Shown: one piece after another, positions 1 through 9,575 of the stretch | Position numbering within the stretch: the stretch's first letter is position 1 | Layout of the letters: every line of letters starts with the position of its first letter | NCBI RefSeq assembly: GCF_001011035.1 | Contig: NZ_CP011492.1 | Coordinates: 7,828,951 to 7,892,950 of the forward strand | Direction of reading: 5' to 3' | DNA: 64,000 nt | DNA from: Streptomyces sp. CNQ-509 | Lineage (GTDB): Bacteria > Actinomycetota > Actinomycetes > Streptomycetales > Streptomycetaceae | The notes under the pieces: model-generated | The model's database searches: none | What the model saw: the letters and a program-made list of their open reading frames with translations, nothing else | Told to the model about the DNA's origin: nothing | Program-made: the position numbers and the translations under genes

Positions 1-338
1 TCCCCGAGCCGGTGCGGGCGCACGCCCTGGCCGGCACGGAGCTGCTGCTCGTGCCCACCGCGCTGATGCGCCCGTACGAGTTCGTGCCCCGCGCCCTCAT
101 CCCGGTGCGCGCCTACGAGAGCCAGCTCTACGTCGCGTACGTCAACCGGGTCGGCGCCGAGGGCGAGCACCACTTCGCCGGGCTGAGCTGCCTGGCCGCA
201 CCCGACGGCACGGTGCGCGCCCGCGCCGGGCACGACGGCGAGGACCTGCTGCTCGCCGACGCCGACCCGGCCCGGATCGCCGCCGCCCGCCGCGACAACA
301 CCTATCTCGCGGACCTCAGGCCCGAGTTGTACGCGTGA
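1..338 (+). CDS. Carbon-nitrogen hydrolase (nitrilase/amidase family), 3' part
   Basis: The gene is cut by the left window edge; the frame is open from base 3 and ends at the stop at 336-338. The visible ~111 residues start with PEPVRAHALAGTELLLVPTA, which matches the stretch that directly follows the catalytic Cys of nitrilase-superfamily enzymes (C...PE..R.L...GA.....PTA). The Glu and Lys of the Cys-Glu-Lys triad and the Cys itself would lie outside the window. Family members hydrolyse amides or nitriles to acids. The gene runs in the same direction as the flavin amine oxidase 115 bp downstream, so the two may form an oxidase-amidase route. Substrate unknown. Confidence 0.8.
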   Translation, partial: PEPVRAHALAGTELLLVPTALMRPYEFVPRALIPVRAYESQLYVAYVNRVGAEGEHHFAGLSCLAAPDGTVRARAGHDGEDLLLADADPARIAAARRDNTYLADLRPELYA

Positions 339-452
339 CGCCCCGCGCCGAAGTCCCGCACCCGTAGCCCGTAGCCACCGGACCCGTACCCGCGCACGCC
401 CCGGCGGCGGCCGCGCGCCGCCCCTGCCCGCACGCCCGAGGAGCACCGCCCG

Positions 453-2171
453 ATGACGTCCACCGTGCCCACCGCCGTCCACCCCGCGGGGGAGGAGACC
501 GGCCGGCGGCCGATCACGATGTTCGGCCCCGACTTCCCCTTCGCCTACGACGACTACCTCGCCCACCCCGCCGGGCTGGGCCAGATACCGGCGACGGAGC
601 ACGGCACCGAGGTCGCCGTGATCGGCGGCGGGCTCTCCGGCCTCGTCACCGCGTACGAGCTGATGAAGATGGGCCTGAAGCCGGTGGTCTACGAGGCGGA
701 CCGGATCGGCGGCCGGCTGCGCACCGAGACGTTCCCCGGTTGCGACCCCGCGCTCACCGCCGAGATGGGCGCGATGCGCTTCCCGCCGTCGTCCACGGCG
801 CTGCGGCACTACATCGACCTCGCGGGCCTCGCGACCCGCCCGTTCCCCAACCCGCTGGCCCCCGGCACCCCTTCGACCGTCGTCGACCTCAAGGGCGAGT
901 CGCACTACGCCCGCACCATCGACGACCTGCCGCAGGTCTACCGCGACGTCGCCGCCGCCTGGGCCGACTGCCTGGAGGAGGGCGCGGACTTCAGCGCCAT
1001 GAACCGCGCCATCCGCGAGCGCGACGTACCGCGGATCCGCGAGCTGTGGGCGGCGCTGGTCGAACGGCTCGACAGCCAGACGTTCTACGGTTTCCTCTGC
1101 GACTCGGCGGCCTTCCGCTCCTTCCGGTACCGGGAGATCTTCGGCCAGGTCGGCTTCGGCACCGGCGGCTGGGACACCGACTTCCCCAACTCCATCCTGG
1201 AGATCCTGCGCGTCGTCTACACCGAGGCCGACGACGACCACCACGGCATCGTCGGCGGCAGCCGGCAGTTGCCGCTGCGGCTCTGGGACCGCGCGCCCGG
1301 CAAGCTCGTGCACTGGCCGCAGGGGACCTCGCTGGCCGCCCTGCACGCCGGCGGCACCCCCCGCCCGGCGGTCACCCGGCTCGCCCGCGCCGCCGGCGAG
1401 CGGATCACCGTCACCGACTCCGCGGGCGACGTACGCACCTACCGGGCCGCGGTCTTCACCGCCCAGTCGTGGATGCTGCTGTCGAAGATCGACTGTGCCG
1501 ACGAGCTGCTGCCCATCGACCACTGGACCGCCGTCGAACGCACCCACTACATGGCCTCGTCCAAGCTCTTCGTGCCCGTGGACCGGCCGTTCTGGCTGGA
1601 CCCGGCCGTCGACGGCGACGGGCGGCCGACCGGGCGCGACGTGATGTCCATGACGCTCACCGACCGCATGACCCGCGGCACCTACCTCCTCGACGAGGGC
1701 CCGGACCGCCCGGCGGCGATCTGCCTCTCGTACACCTGGTGCGACGACAGCCTGAAGTGGCTGCCGCTGACGGCCGAGGAGCGGATGGAGGTCATGCTGA
1801 AGTCGCTCGGCGAGATCTACCCGGGCGTCGACATCAGGAAGCACGTCATCGGGCCGCCCGTGACGGTCTCCTGGGAGGACGAGCCGTACTTCATGGGCGC
1901 GTTCAAGGCGAACCTGCCCGGCCACTACCGCTACCAGCGGCGGCTGTTCACCCACTTCATGCAGGAGGCGCTGCCCGCGGGCAAGCGCGGGCTGTTCCTG
2001 GCCGGCGACGACATCTCCTGGACGGCGGGCTGGGCCGAGGGCGCGGTGCAGACCGCGCTGAACGCGGTGTGGGGCGTGATGCGGCACTGCGGCGGCGCCA
2101 CCGACCCGGCCAACCCCGGGCCCGGCGACGTCTTCGACGCCATCGCCCCGGTGGAGCTGCCGGAGGACTGA
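453..2171 (+). CDS. Flavin amine oxidase (monoamine / L-amino acid oxidase family)
   Basis: 572 aa. The FAD-binding Rossmann motif VAVIGGGLSGLVTAYEL lies at about residues 54-70, followed by YEADRIGGRLRT, where the GGR signature contacts FAD. A C-terminal FAD segment (LAGDDISWTAGWAEGAVQ) lies near residue 520. Length and layout fit the bacterial amine oxidase group that includes tryptophan 2-monooxygenase-like and L-amino acid oxidase-like enzymes. The ATG at 453 has GAGGAG about 9 bases upstream. The flanking nitrilase-type gene suggests conversion of an amino acid or amine to an amide and then an acid, but the substrate cannot be read from sequence. No signal peptide is seen, so it is probably cytoplasmic. 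Confidence 0.88.
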   Translation: MTSTVPTAVHPAGEETGRRPITMFGPDFPFAYDDYLAHPAGLGQIPATEHGTEVAVIGGGLSGLVTAYELMKMGLKPVVYEADRIGGRLRTETFPGCDPALTAEMGAMRFPPSSTALRHYIDLAGLATRPFPNPLAPGTPSTVVDLKGESHYARTIDDLPQVYRDVAAAWADCLEEGADFSAMNRAIRERDVPRIRELWAALVERLDSQTFYGFLCDSAAFRSFRYREIFGQVGFGTGGWDTDFPNSILEILRVVYTEADDDHHGIVGGSRQLPLRLWDRAPGKLVHWPQGTSLAALHAGGTPRPAVTRLARAAGERITVTDSAGDVRTYRAAVFTAQSWMLLSKIDCADELLPIDHWTAVERTHYMASSKLFVPVDRPFWLDPAVDGDGRPTGRDVMSMTLTDRMTRGTYLLDEGPDRPAAICLSYTWCDDSLKWLPLTAEERMEVMLKSLGEIYPGVDIRKHVIGPPVTVSWEDEPYFMGAFKANLPGHYRYQRRLFTHFMQEALPAGKRGLFLAGDDISWTAGWAEGAVQTALNAVWGVMRHCGGATDPANPGPGDVFDAIAPVELPED

Positions 2172-2196
2172 CGACGGCGGCGGCCGGGCGCCCGGC

Positions 2197-2910
2197 TCAG
2201 CCGGCCGGCCGGCCGCCCAGCGGGACCAGCAGGCAGCGCGAGACCAGCCCCACCGACTGATCCAGCCGCTCGGTGAACTCCTCGCCCACCTCCGGCAGTC
2301 CGCGCAGCCGCCACAGCACCCGGGCCGCCGCCCACGCCGCGTCCCGCGCGCGCTCCAGACTCCAGGCGCCCGCGAGGTGGGTGAGCGGATCCGCCACGTC
2401 CAGCAGATCGGGCCCCGGCATGAGCTGCTCGCGGATCCGCTCCTCCAGCCGTACGAGCAGCTCGCCCACTCGCTCGTAGTCGCCCTCGACCTCCTCGGGT
2501 TCGCGTTCCAGCGCCCGGCAGGTGGCGACGACGGCGAGCGGGAGGTCGTAGCCGATATGGGCGTTGATGCCGGCGAGCGCGAACTGCAGGGTGTGCACCC
2601 CGCGATGGCGGCGGGCCTCGAAGAGCGGCCGCCAGCAGGCCGGCGGGCGGCGGCCGGCCGCAGCGTCGTCCACCGCGGCCAGGAACCGGCCGGCGAAGTC
2701 CGCGGCGAGCCCCGCGGCCGCGGTCCGGTCGGCGAAGCGGCCGGCCGCCAGATGCAGCCGCACCTCGTCCGTCACCACGAGATAGACCGAGGTGAAGACC
2801 GCGACCCCGTCGCGCCGGGGCAACTCGCACGTCAGCGCGCGCATCCGTTCCGCGGCGGCGTCGAGGGTGCCCGGGGCCGCCTTGTCCTGCACAGACGTCA
2901 TGGCGGCCAC
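2197..2910 (-). CDS. DUF5995-type conserved protein
   Basis: 237 aa, largely alpha-helical by composition, with no signal peptide or membrane segment. The sequence (VYLVVTDEVRLHLAAGRFADR, a histidine-containing RRHRGVHTLQFALAGINAHIGYDLPLAV core, then PLTHLAGAW) resembles the actinobacterial DUF5995 family, whose function is unknown. The conserved His/Asn/His residues of HTLQFALAGINAHI could form a metal or active site; that is inference. It converges with the amine oxidase gene. Two in-frame ATGs (2910 and 2901) are possible starts. Confidence 0.7.
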   Translation of the reverse strand: MAAMTSVQDKAAPGTLDAAAERMRALTCELPRRDGVAVFTSVYLVVTDEVRLHLAAGRFADRTAAAGLAADFAGRFLAAVDDAAAGRRPPACWRPLFEARRHRGVHTLQFALAGINAHIGYDLPLAVVATCRALEREPEEVEGDYERVGELLVRLEERIREQLMPGPDLLDVADPLTHLAGAWSLERARDAAWAAARVLWRLRGLPEVGEEFTERLDQSVGLVSRCLLVPLGGRPAG

Positions 2911-3047
2911 CCTGGCAGCCGGGGGACCGCGCGGCCATCACCCGGCCGGGCGGGGCCCGGAGCACCCCTCGTTCGAGTGGTGCCCGCCGTCCCGCCGGGA
3001 CCGGCCCGGGCCGCGCGGAGGTGATCCAGCCCACAGGATCCGGTGGG

Positions 3048-3076
3048 TTGACCGCCGCCGGGGCGTGGCAGACTGG
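3048..3076 (+). promoter_or_regulatory. Candidate promoter of the riboflavin operon
   Basis: TTGACC at 3048-3053 is a good -35. The -10 is poor: the best options are hexamers around AGACTG at 3070-3075, with a 16-17 bp spacer. It ends about 20 bases before the FMN riboswitch, where a start site is expected. Confidence 0.35.
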
Positions 3077-3095
3077 AGGCGTACCAGTGACGTAC

Positions 3096-3222
3096 GCGCA
3101 CTCCGGGGTCGGTGAAAATCCGAACCGGCGGTTAAAGTCCGCGACCCGGCCGCTGCCAGCGGCCGGTTGACCAGGTGAAATTCCTGGACCGACGGTGAAA
3201 GTCCGGATGGGAGGCAGTGCGC
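3096..3222 (+). promoter_or_regulatory. FMN riboswitch (RFN element)
   Basis: This is the leader of the riboflavin operon. The closing stem P1 pairs GCGCACT (3096-3102) with AGTGCGC (3216-3222). Inside are the diagnostic RFN blocks GGGTCGGTGAAAATCCGAAC near 3105, GGCGGTTAAAGTCCGCGACC near 3128, a variable hairpin GGCCGCTGCCAGCGGCC, and GACGGTGAAAGTCCGGATGG near 3191. RFN elements bind FMN and shut down riboflavin synthesis or transport genes. The aptamer is followed by about 150 bases of GC-rich leader before ribD, including a GGCGG/CCGCC-rich stretch that can form the expression hairpin; I see no U-tract. Confidence 0.95.
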
Positions 3223-3370
3223 GGCGGGATGCCACAGGTGCGCCGCCGGCGGCGGCCCGTCCCTTTCCGGGCGGTCCACCCGTCTCCCGGCCGGCGCTCC
3301 GGTGATCGCGTTCCGTGACTGTCGTGAAGACAGGCCCCGGAGTCCGTGCCCGACGAGGCAGGAGGACCCG

Positions 3371-4540
3371 GTGGCCACCCCAGCCGAAGCGCAGGCGATG
3401 CGCCGCGCCATCGCGCTCGCCTCCCGGGCGCTCGGCGACACCAGCCCCAACCCCGTCGTCGGCTGCGTGATCCTCGACGCCGCCGGGCACCCGGCGGGCG
3501 AGGGCCACCACGCCCGCGCAGGCGGCCCGCACGCCGAGGTCGCCGCGCTGGCCGACGCGGGGGAGCGGGCCCGCGGCGGCACCGCCGTCGTCACCCTCGA
3601 ACCCTGCAGCCACACCGGCCGCACGGGTCCCTGCGTCCGCGCCCTCGCCGACGCCGGCGTCGTCCGCGTCGTCTACGCCGTCGCCGACCCCACCCCCGCG
3701 GCCGGCGGCGGGGCCGCCGCGCTCGCCGCCGCGGGCATCGAGGTCGAGGGCGGCCTGCTCGCCGACGAGGCCGCCGCCGGGAACGAGCCGTGGCTGACCT
3801 CCGTGCTCCGCGGCCGCCCCTACGTGCTCTGGAAGTACGCCGCCACCCTCGACGGCCGCAGCGCCGCCGCCGACGGCACCAGCCGCTGGATCACCTCGCC
3901 GGCCGCCCGCGCCGACGTGCACCGGCTGCGCGCCGAGGCCGACGCCGTCGTCGTCGGCTCCGGCACCCTGCGCGCCGACGACCCGCAGCTCGCCGTCCGC
4001 GGACCCCGCGCCGAGGCCGGCGTCACCCAGCCGCTGCGCGTCGTCGCCGACACCGGGGGCACCGCGCTCACCCCCGGTGCCCGGATCCTCGACGGCGCCG
4101 CCCCCACCCTCGTCGCCGTGGCCGCCGACGCCGCGGACTCCGCCGTCGGCCGCCTCGACGCCGTCCTCGACGCCGCCGCGGTCCGCGCCGGCCGCCGCGC
4201 CGACGTCGTGCGGCTGCCCCGCGCCGCAGGCGGCCGCGGCCTCGACGTCGCCGCGCTGCTCGCCGCGCTGTACGGGCGGGACGTGCGCTCCGTACTGCTG
4301 GAGGGCGGCCCGGCCCTGGCCGGGGCGTTTCTCGCCGCCGGCGTCGTGGACCGGGTCGTCTGCTACCTCGCCCCCGTCCTGCTGGGCGCCGGGCCCGCCG
4401 CGCTCGCCGACGCCGGAATCGGGACGATCGGCGAGGCGTTGCGCCTCGATGTGACCGCCGTCGATCACCTCGGCCCCGACCTGCGGCTGACCGCCGTGCC
4501 GGGTCCCGCGCCCGAGCCGCCCGCCACCAAGGAGAGCTGA
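3371..4540 (+). CDS. ribD: Bifunctional deaminase/reductase RibD (riboflavin biosynthesis)
   Basis: 389 aa. It carries out the deamination of diaminohydroxyphosphoribosylaminopyrimidine and the following ribosyl reduction. The N-terminal zinc deaminase domain shows HAEV (about residues 54-57) and LEPCSHTGRTGPC (zinc cysteines about 79 and 88). The C-terminal reductase half carries KYAATLDGR and the VLLEGGPALAGAFL NADPH-site motif. An upstream ATG (3302) is open in frame, but the GTG at 3371 is preceded by AGGAGGAC at 3360-3366, fits the family N-terminus and is therefore chosen. First gene behind the FMN riboswitch; ribE follows after 2 bases. Confidence 0.95.
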   Translation: MATPAEAQAMRRAIALASRALGDTSPNPVVGCVILDAAGHPAGEGHHARAGGPHAEVAALADAGERARGGTAVVTLEPCSHTGRTGPCVRALADAGVVRVVYAVADPTPAAGGGAAALAAAGIEVEGGLLADEAAAGNEPWLTSVLRGRPYVLWKYAATLDGRSAAADGTSRWITSPAARADVHRLRAEADAVVVGSGTLRADDPQLAVRGPRAEAGVTQPLRVVADTGGTALTPGARILDGAAPTLVAVAADAADSAVGRLDAVLDAAAVRAGRRADVVRLPRAAGGRGLDVAALLAALYGRDVRSVLLEGGPALAGAFLAAGVVDRVVCYLAPVLLGAGPAALADAGIGTIGEALRLDVTAVDHLGPDLRLTAVPGPAPEPPATKES

Positions 4541-4542
4541 CG

Positions 4543-5160
4543 TTGTTCACCGGAATCGTTGAAGAGCTCGGCGAGGTCGTCGCCGTCGAGGAGCTGCCCG
4601 ACGCCGCCCGCTTCCGGCTCCGCGGCCCCGTCGTCACCGAGGGCGCCCGGCACGGCGACTCCATCGCCGTCAACGGCGTGTGCCTGACCGTCGTCGACCA
4701 CGAGGGCGCGGAGTTCACCGCCGACGTGATGGCCGAGACGCTGGACCGCTCCAGCCTCGGCGGCCTCGGCCCCGGTGACCGGGTCAACCTGGAGCGCCCC
4801 ACCGCCGTCGGCGGGCGCCTCGGCGGGCACCTGGTGCAGGGCCACGTGGACGGCACCGGCGAGATCACGGCGCGCAAGACCTCCGACAACTGGGAGGTCG
4901 TCACCGTCTCACTGCCGGCCGGCCTCTCCCGCTACGTCGTGGAGAAGGGCTCCATCACCGTCGACGGCGTCAGCCTCACCGTCGTGGAGGCGGGCCCCGA
5001 CTTCTTCACGATCAGCCTCATCCCCACGACGCTCGCGCTCACCACCCTCGGCTTCAAGCAGCCGGGGGACAGGGTCAACCTGGAGGTCGACATCGTCGCC
5101 AAGTACGTCGAGCGGCTTGTCGCCCCGCACGCGGCCCGCGCGGACGGAGCCCGGGAGTGA
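4543..5160 (+). CDS. ribE: Riboflavin synthase alpha chain
   Basis: 205 aa. It dismutates two 6,7-dimethyl-8-ribityllumazine molecules to riboflavin. The protein begins (L/M)FTGIVEELGEV, the nearly invariant N-terminus of the family, which fixes the start at the TTG at 4543; AAGGAGAG lies just upstream at the ribD stop. Two lumazine-binding repeats are visible, each with an SIAVNGVCLTV or SITVDGVSLTV block (about residues 40 and 140). It starts 2 bases after ribD, and its stop overlaps the ribM start by 4 bases, so translation is likely coupled. Confidence 0.95.
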   Translation: MFTGIVEELGEVVAVEELPDAARFRLRGPVVTEGARHGDSIAVNGVCLTVVDHEGAEFTADVMAETLDRSSLGGLGPGDRVNLERPTAVGGRLGGHLVQGHVDGTGEITARKTSDNWEVVTVSLPAGLSRYVVEKGSITVDGVSLTVVEAGPDFFTISLIPTTLALTTLGFKQPGDRVNLEVDIVAKYVERLVAPHAARADGARE

Positions 5161-5818
5161 GCGCCCTGGACTCCCTCAACGGCGTGGCCTTCTCGGTGTT
5201 CGGCGAGGACATCAAGTGGGCCGACATGACCGGCAACGTGCTGGGGCTGGGAGCCCTCGCCCTCGGCTGGCGCCGCTCGGTGGCGGTCTGGCCGGCCCAG
5301 TTGCTCTCCGGCGCGGTGCTCGTCGTCGCGTACGCCTCCGCCGGCCTCACCGGCGGCGTCGGCAAGCAACTGCTCGTCGTCGGCGTCTCGGTGTGGGGCT
5401 GGGCGCAGTGGACGCGCGGCCGGCGCGAGAGCGGGGCGATACGGGTGCGCTTCGCCACCTGGACCGAGCGCGCCTGGCTCGTCGCCGCCACCGCGGCCGG
5501 CACCACCGCCGTGGCCCTGCTCTTCCTCGCCGTCCCGTCGCTGTCCTGGAACCCCTGGCCGGACGCCTACCTGTTCACCGGCTCCGTCGCCGCCATGGTC
5601 GCCATGGCCCGCGGCTGGGTCGAGTTCTGGTTCGCCTGGCTCGCCGTCGACGCGGTCGGCGTCCCCCTCGCGTACTCCAGCGACCTGAAGTTCTCCGCCC
5701 TCGTGTACGTCGTCTACGGCGTCGTCGTCCTCCTCGGCCTCCGCGCCTGGTGGACCGCGAGCCGCCGCACCGCCCCGCCCGCCGCCGGGCGGCCGGAGGC
5801 ACTGGAAGGAGCCGCCGC

Positions 5819-5822
<4 letters not shown>
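5157..5822 (+). CDS. ribM: PnuC-family vitamin transporter, probably riboflavin transporter RibM
   Basis: 221 aa with about six to seven hydrophobic segments (for example GNVLGLGALALGW, AAGTTAVALLFLAV, LVYVVYGVVVLLGL). It shows PnuC-family features: WxxQ-like WPAQLLSG, YxW-type GWAQW, and the conserved WVEFWFAWLAVDAVGVPLAY block. PnuC proteins carry nicotinamide riboside, thiamine or riboflavin by facilitated diffusion. Its place inside the FMN-riboswitch operon, between ribE and ribBA with 4-base overlaps on both sides, argues for riboflavin (RibM/PnuX, known from Streptomyces davawensis and Corynebacterium). The substrate is inferred from context. Confidence 0.82.
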
Positions 5823-7204
<1,382 letters not shown>

Positions 7205-7276
7205 CGCCGTAGCGACACCGTTTCCGAACACCCCGACACCCCGCACATCCGTAGAGCACAGCGAACGAGGAGAGCC

Positions 7277-7762
7277 GTGAGCGGCAAGGGCGCACCCGAA
7301 CTGACCGTGAAGAACTGCGAGGACCTGCGGGTCGCCGTCGTCGCGGCGCTCTGGCACGAGCAGGTGATGGACGGGCTCGTCGACGGCGCCCTGCGCGCCC
7401 TCGGCGAGCTGGGCATCGCCGAGCCCACCCTGCTGCGCGTGCCCGGCAGCTTCGAGTTGCCCGTGGTCGCCAAGGCGATGGCCGGCCGCGGCTACGACGC
7501 CGTCGTCGCCCTCGGCGTCGTCATCCGCGGCGGCACCCCCCACTTCGACTACGTGTGCCAGGGCGTCACCCAGGGTCTGACCAGCGTCGGCGTGGAGACC
7601 GGCGTGCCCGTCGGCTTCGGCGTGCTCACCTGCGACACCGAGGAACAGGCGCTCGCCCGCGCCGGGCTCGCGGACTCGGTGGAGGACAAGGGCCACGAGG
7701 CGGCAACCGCCGCCGTGGCCACCGCCACGGCGCTGCGGAACGTCGCGGAACCCTGGCGCTGA
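7277..7762 (+). CDS. ribH: 6,7-dimethyl-8-ribityllumazine synthase
   Basis: 161 aa. It condenses the butanone phosphate with the aminopyrimidine to form lumazine, the substrate of RibE. The protein starts with GTG behind GAGGAG (7267-7272). Family blocks are present: RVAVVAALWHEQVMDGLVDGA, RVPGSFELPVVAKAM, ALGVVIRGGTPHFDYVCQ (catalytic His) and GVLTCDTEEQA. Most family members have FGVLT, as here. Last gene of the riboflavin operon; 72 bases separate it from ribBA. Confidence 0.95.
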   Translation: MSGKGAPELTVKNCEDLRVAVVAALWHEQVMDGLVDGALRALGELGIAEPTLLRVPGSFELPVVAKAMAGRGYDAVVALGVVIRGGTPHFDYVCQGVTQGLTSVGVETGVPVGFGVLTCDTEEQALARAGLADSVEDKGHEAATAAVATATALRNVAEPWR

Positions 7763-7786
7763 GTGCCCCCGCGGACCCCGTAGACT
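7759..7786 (+). promoter_or_regulatory. Candidate hisE promoter
   Basis: CTGAGT (7759-7764) and TAGACT (7781-7786) are separated by 16 bp. The -10 is a good streptomycete hexamer; the -35 is weak. The start site would fall 5-7 bases from the hisE ATG, so the transcript may be nearly leaderless, in line with the lack of a Shine-Dalgarno sequence there. Confidence 0.4.
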
Positions 7787-7796
7787 TGGGCCCACC

Positions 7797-8069
7797 ATGG
7801 CCAGCAAGACATTCGAGGAGCTCTTCGCCGAGCTCTGCCAGAAGGCCGCCACCGGCGACCCCGCCACCTCCCGCACCGCCCAGCTCGTCGAGCAGGGCGT
7901 GCACGCCATCGGCAAGAAGGTCGTCGAGGAGGCGGCGGAGGTCTGGATGGCCGCCGAGCACGAGGGCGAGGAGCGCACCGCGGAGGAGATCTCCCAACTC
8001 CTCTACCACCTGCAGGTGATGATGGTCGCCCGGGGCATCTCCCTGGACGACGTCTACGCCCACCTCTGA
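7797..8069 (+). CDS. hisE: Phosphoribosyl-ATP pyrophosphatase
   Basis: 90 aa, the usual size for the stand-alone enzyme of the second step of histidine synthesis. It is all-alpha MazG-like: KTFEELFAELCQKA, then KKVVEEAAEVWMAAEHEG with the acidic EExxE-type residues that bind magnesium, and SQLLYHLQVMM. The ATG at 7797 has no clear ribosome-binding site but a -10 hexamer just upstream. It lies 51 bases before hisG in the same direction, the usual actinobacterial hisEG arrangement. Confidence 0.93.
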   Translation: MASKTFEELFAELCQKAATGDPATSRTAQLVEQGVHAIGKKVVEEAAEVWMAAEHEGEERTAEEISQLLYHLQVMMVARGISLDDVYAHL

Positions 8070-8120
8070 CGCCCGTACGCACCCGTCAGCCGACCCGGCA
8101 GAACAGGAAGAGCCACGACC

Positions 8121-8969
8121 ATGCTGCGCATCGCCGTCCCCAACAAGGGTTCCCTCGCCGAGCCTGCGTCGGCGATGCTCCATGAGGCCGGCTACCGTCA
8201 GCGCACGGACCGCCACGAACTGGTGCTCACCGACGCGGACAACGACGTCGAGTTCTTCTTCCTGCGCCCCCGCGACATCGCCGTCTACGTCGGCTCCGGC
8301 CGCCTGGACATCGGCATCACCGGCCGCGACCTGCTCCTCGACTCCGGCGCCGGCGCCGAGGAGATCATGCAGCTCGGCTTCGGCGCCTCCACCTTCCGCT
8401 ACGCCACCCGCCCCGGCACCGCCGCGGGCGTCGCCGACTTCGGCGGCAAGACGGTCGCCACGTCCTTCTCCGGGCTGGTCGCCAAGCACCTCGCGGACAA
8501 CGGCGTGGACGCCGACGTCGTCCACCTCGACGGCGCGGTGGAGACCGCGATCAAGCTCGGCGTCGCCGAGATCATCGCCGACGTCGTCGAGACCGGCACC
8601 ACGCTGCGGCAGGCCGGTCTGGAGATCATCGGCGAGCCGATCCTCACCTCCGAGGCGATCGTCATCCGCGGCACCGGCTCGCCCCGGGAGGAGCCGAAGG
8701 TCCGGCAGTTCCTCCGCCGGATGCAGGGCGTCCTCGTCGCCCGCCGGTACGTGATGATGGACTACGACATCCGCGCCGAGCACCTGGAGAAGGCGGTGGC
8801 CCTCACCCCCGGGCTGGAGTCGCCCACCGTCTCGCCGCTGCACCACGAGGGATGGGTCGCCGTCCGTTCGATGGTGCCCACCGCGGACGCCCAGCGGATC
8901 ATGGATGAGCTGTACGACCTGGGGGCGCGGGCCATCCTCACCACCACGATCCACGCCTGCCGCCTGTGA
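8121..8969 (+). CDS. hisG: ATP phosphoribosyltransferase (long form)
   Basis: 282 aa. It catalyses the first committed step of histidine synthesis. The N-terminus MLRIAVPNKGSLAEPASAML is typical. The PRPP-binding loop ADVVETGTTLRQAGLEI lies near residues 153-169. The C-terminal ~75 residues form the ferredoxin-like regulatory domain found in the long, histidine-inhibited form (SPTVSPLHHEGWVAVRSMVP), so no HisZ partner is expected. AGGAAGAG precedes the ATG. The stop overlaps the next gene by 4 bases. Confidence 0.95.
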   Translation: MLRIAVPNKGSLAEPASAMLHEAGYRQRTDRHELVLTDADNDVEFFFLRPRDIAVYVGSGRLDIGITGRDLLLDSGAGAEEIMQLGFGASTFRYATRPGTAAGVADFGGKTVATSFSGLVAKHLADNGVDADVVHLDGAVETAIKLGVAEIIADVVETGTTLRQAGLEIIGEPILTSEAIVIRGTGSPREEPKVRQFLRRMQGVLVARRYVMMDYDIRAEHLEKAVALTPGLESPTVSPLHHEGWVAVRSMVPTADAQRIMDELYDLGARAILTTTIHACRL

Positions 8970-9406
8970 GCGCCGCCGAGCTGCCGGTCACGTTCCGGCC
9001 CCACCGCACCCGGGTGGTACTCGTCGGCGCCGGGCTGGTCATCTTCGCCACGCTCACTGCGATCGGGCTGACGCTGAGCCTGAACGTGGGGGAGCGGATC
9101 AGCTTCATCGTCGTCGGGCTGCTCTTCCTCGGCGGCCTGCTGCTGCTCGGCCGGCCCAAGGTGGTCGCGGACGACGACGGCGTCACCGTCACCAACCTCA
9201 CCCACCGCCGGCATCTGGCCTGGGCCGAGATCCTCCGCGTCAACCTGGGTCCCGGCGACCCCTGGGTCTCCCTGGACCTCGCCGACGGCACGAGCCTGCC
9301 CGTGATGGGCATCCAGCCGGGCATCGCCAGGCAGCAGGCCGAGCGGGACGCGCGGGCGCTCGCCGGGATGGCCGCGGAGCGCGGCACGGCCGCGTCCGGC
9401 GCCTGA
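8966..9406 (+). CDS. PH-domain (bPH) membrane protein
   Basis: 146 aa. It begins with GTG overlapping the hisG stop (GTGA). There are two membrane segments in the N-terminal half (about residues 18-40 and 48-65: VVLVGAGLVIFATLTAIGLT and ISFIVVGLLFLGGLLLLG), then a beta-rich PH-like domain (VVADDDGVTVTNLTHRRHLAWAEI). This layout is common next to hisG in streptomycetes. The function is unknown; the translational coupling probably reflects shared expression rather than a histidine role. Confidence 0.75.
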   Translation: MSAAELPVTFRPHRTRVVLVGAGLVIFATLTAIGLTLSLNVGERISFIVVGLLFLGGLLLLGRPKVVADDDGVTVTNLTHRRHLAWAEILRVNLGPGDPWVSLDLADGTSLPVMGIQPGIARQQAERDARALAGMAAERGTAASGA

Positions 9407-9446
9407 CTCTGCCCCGTACCCCCGAGTCGTGTCTACTCTGGTGCCC

Positions 9447-9465
9447 AGGGCCCCCGAGGGGCCCT
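9447..9465 (+). terminator. Hairpin terminator after hisG/PH gene
   Basis: AGGGCCCC (9447-9454) pairs perfectly with GGGGCCCT (9458-9465) around a 3-base loop. There is no U-tract, as usual in GC-rich actinomycetes. It lies 41 bases after the PH-gene stop. Confidence 0.6.
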
Positions 9466-9547
9466 CCCGGAGCCGCGCGCACCGGGTCACCCGGCGACCC
9501 GAGGAGTGAGCCCCCCAGGGCGATGGACGGATCCTCCTGTAGTACCG

Positions 9548-9574
9548 GCGCCGCCTCCCGCACGGAGGCGGCGC
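9548..9574 (+). promoter_or_regulatory. Hairpin covering the ribosome-binding site of the CNNM gene
   Basis: GCGCCGCCTC (9548-9557) pairs perfectly with GAGGCGGCGC (9565-9574), loop 7 bases. The 3' arm holds most of the Shine-Dalgarno GGAGG (9564-9568) of the gene starting at 9576/9579. The fold would hide the ribosome-binding site, so it may act as a translational switch, or it may only be a terminator-like stem. Confidence 0.5.
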
Positions 9575-9575
9575 G

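Noticed and set aside
3302..3370. ATG at 3302 as ribD start
   Set aside because: No ribosome-binding site and no similarity; GTG at 3371 with AGGAGG gives the family N-terminus.
1931..4468. 845-codon open frame on the minus strand across the amine oxidase, DUF5995, riboswitch and ribD region
   Set aside because: Shadow of GC-rich genes on the other strand: low-complexity Gly/Ala/Arg composition, crosses the FMN riboswitch and overlaps well-supported genes.
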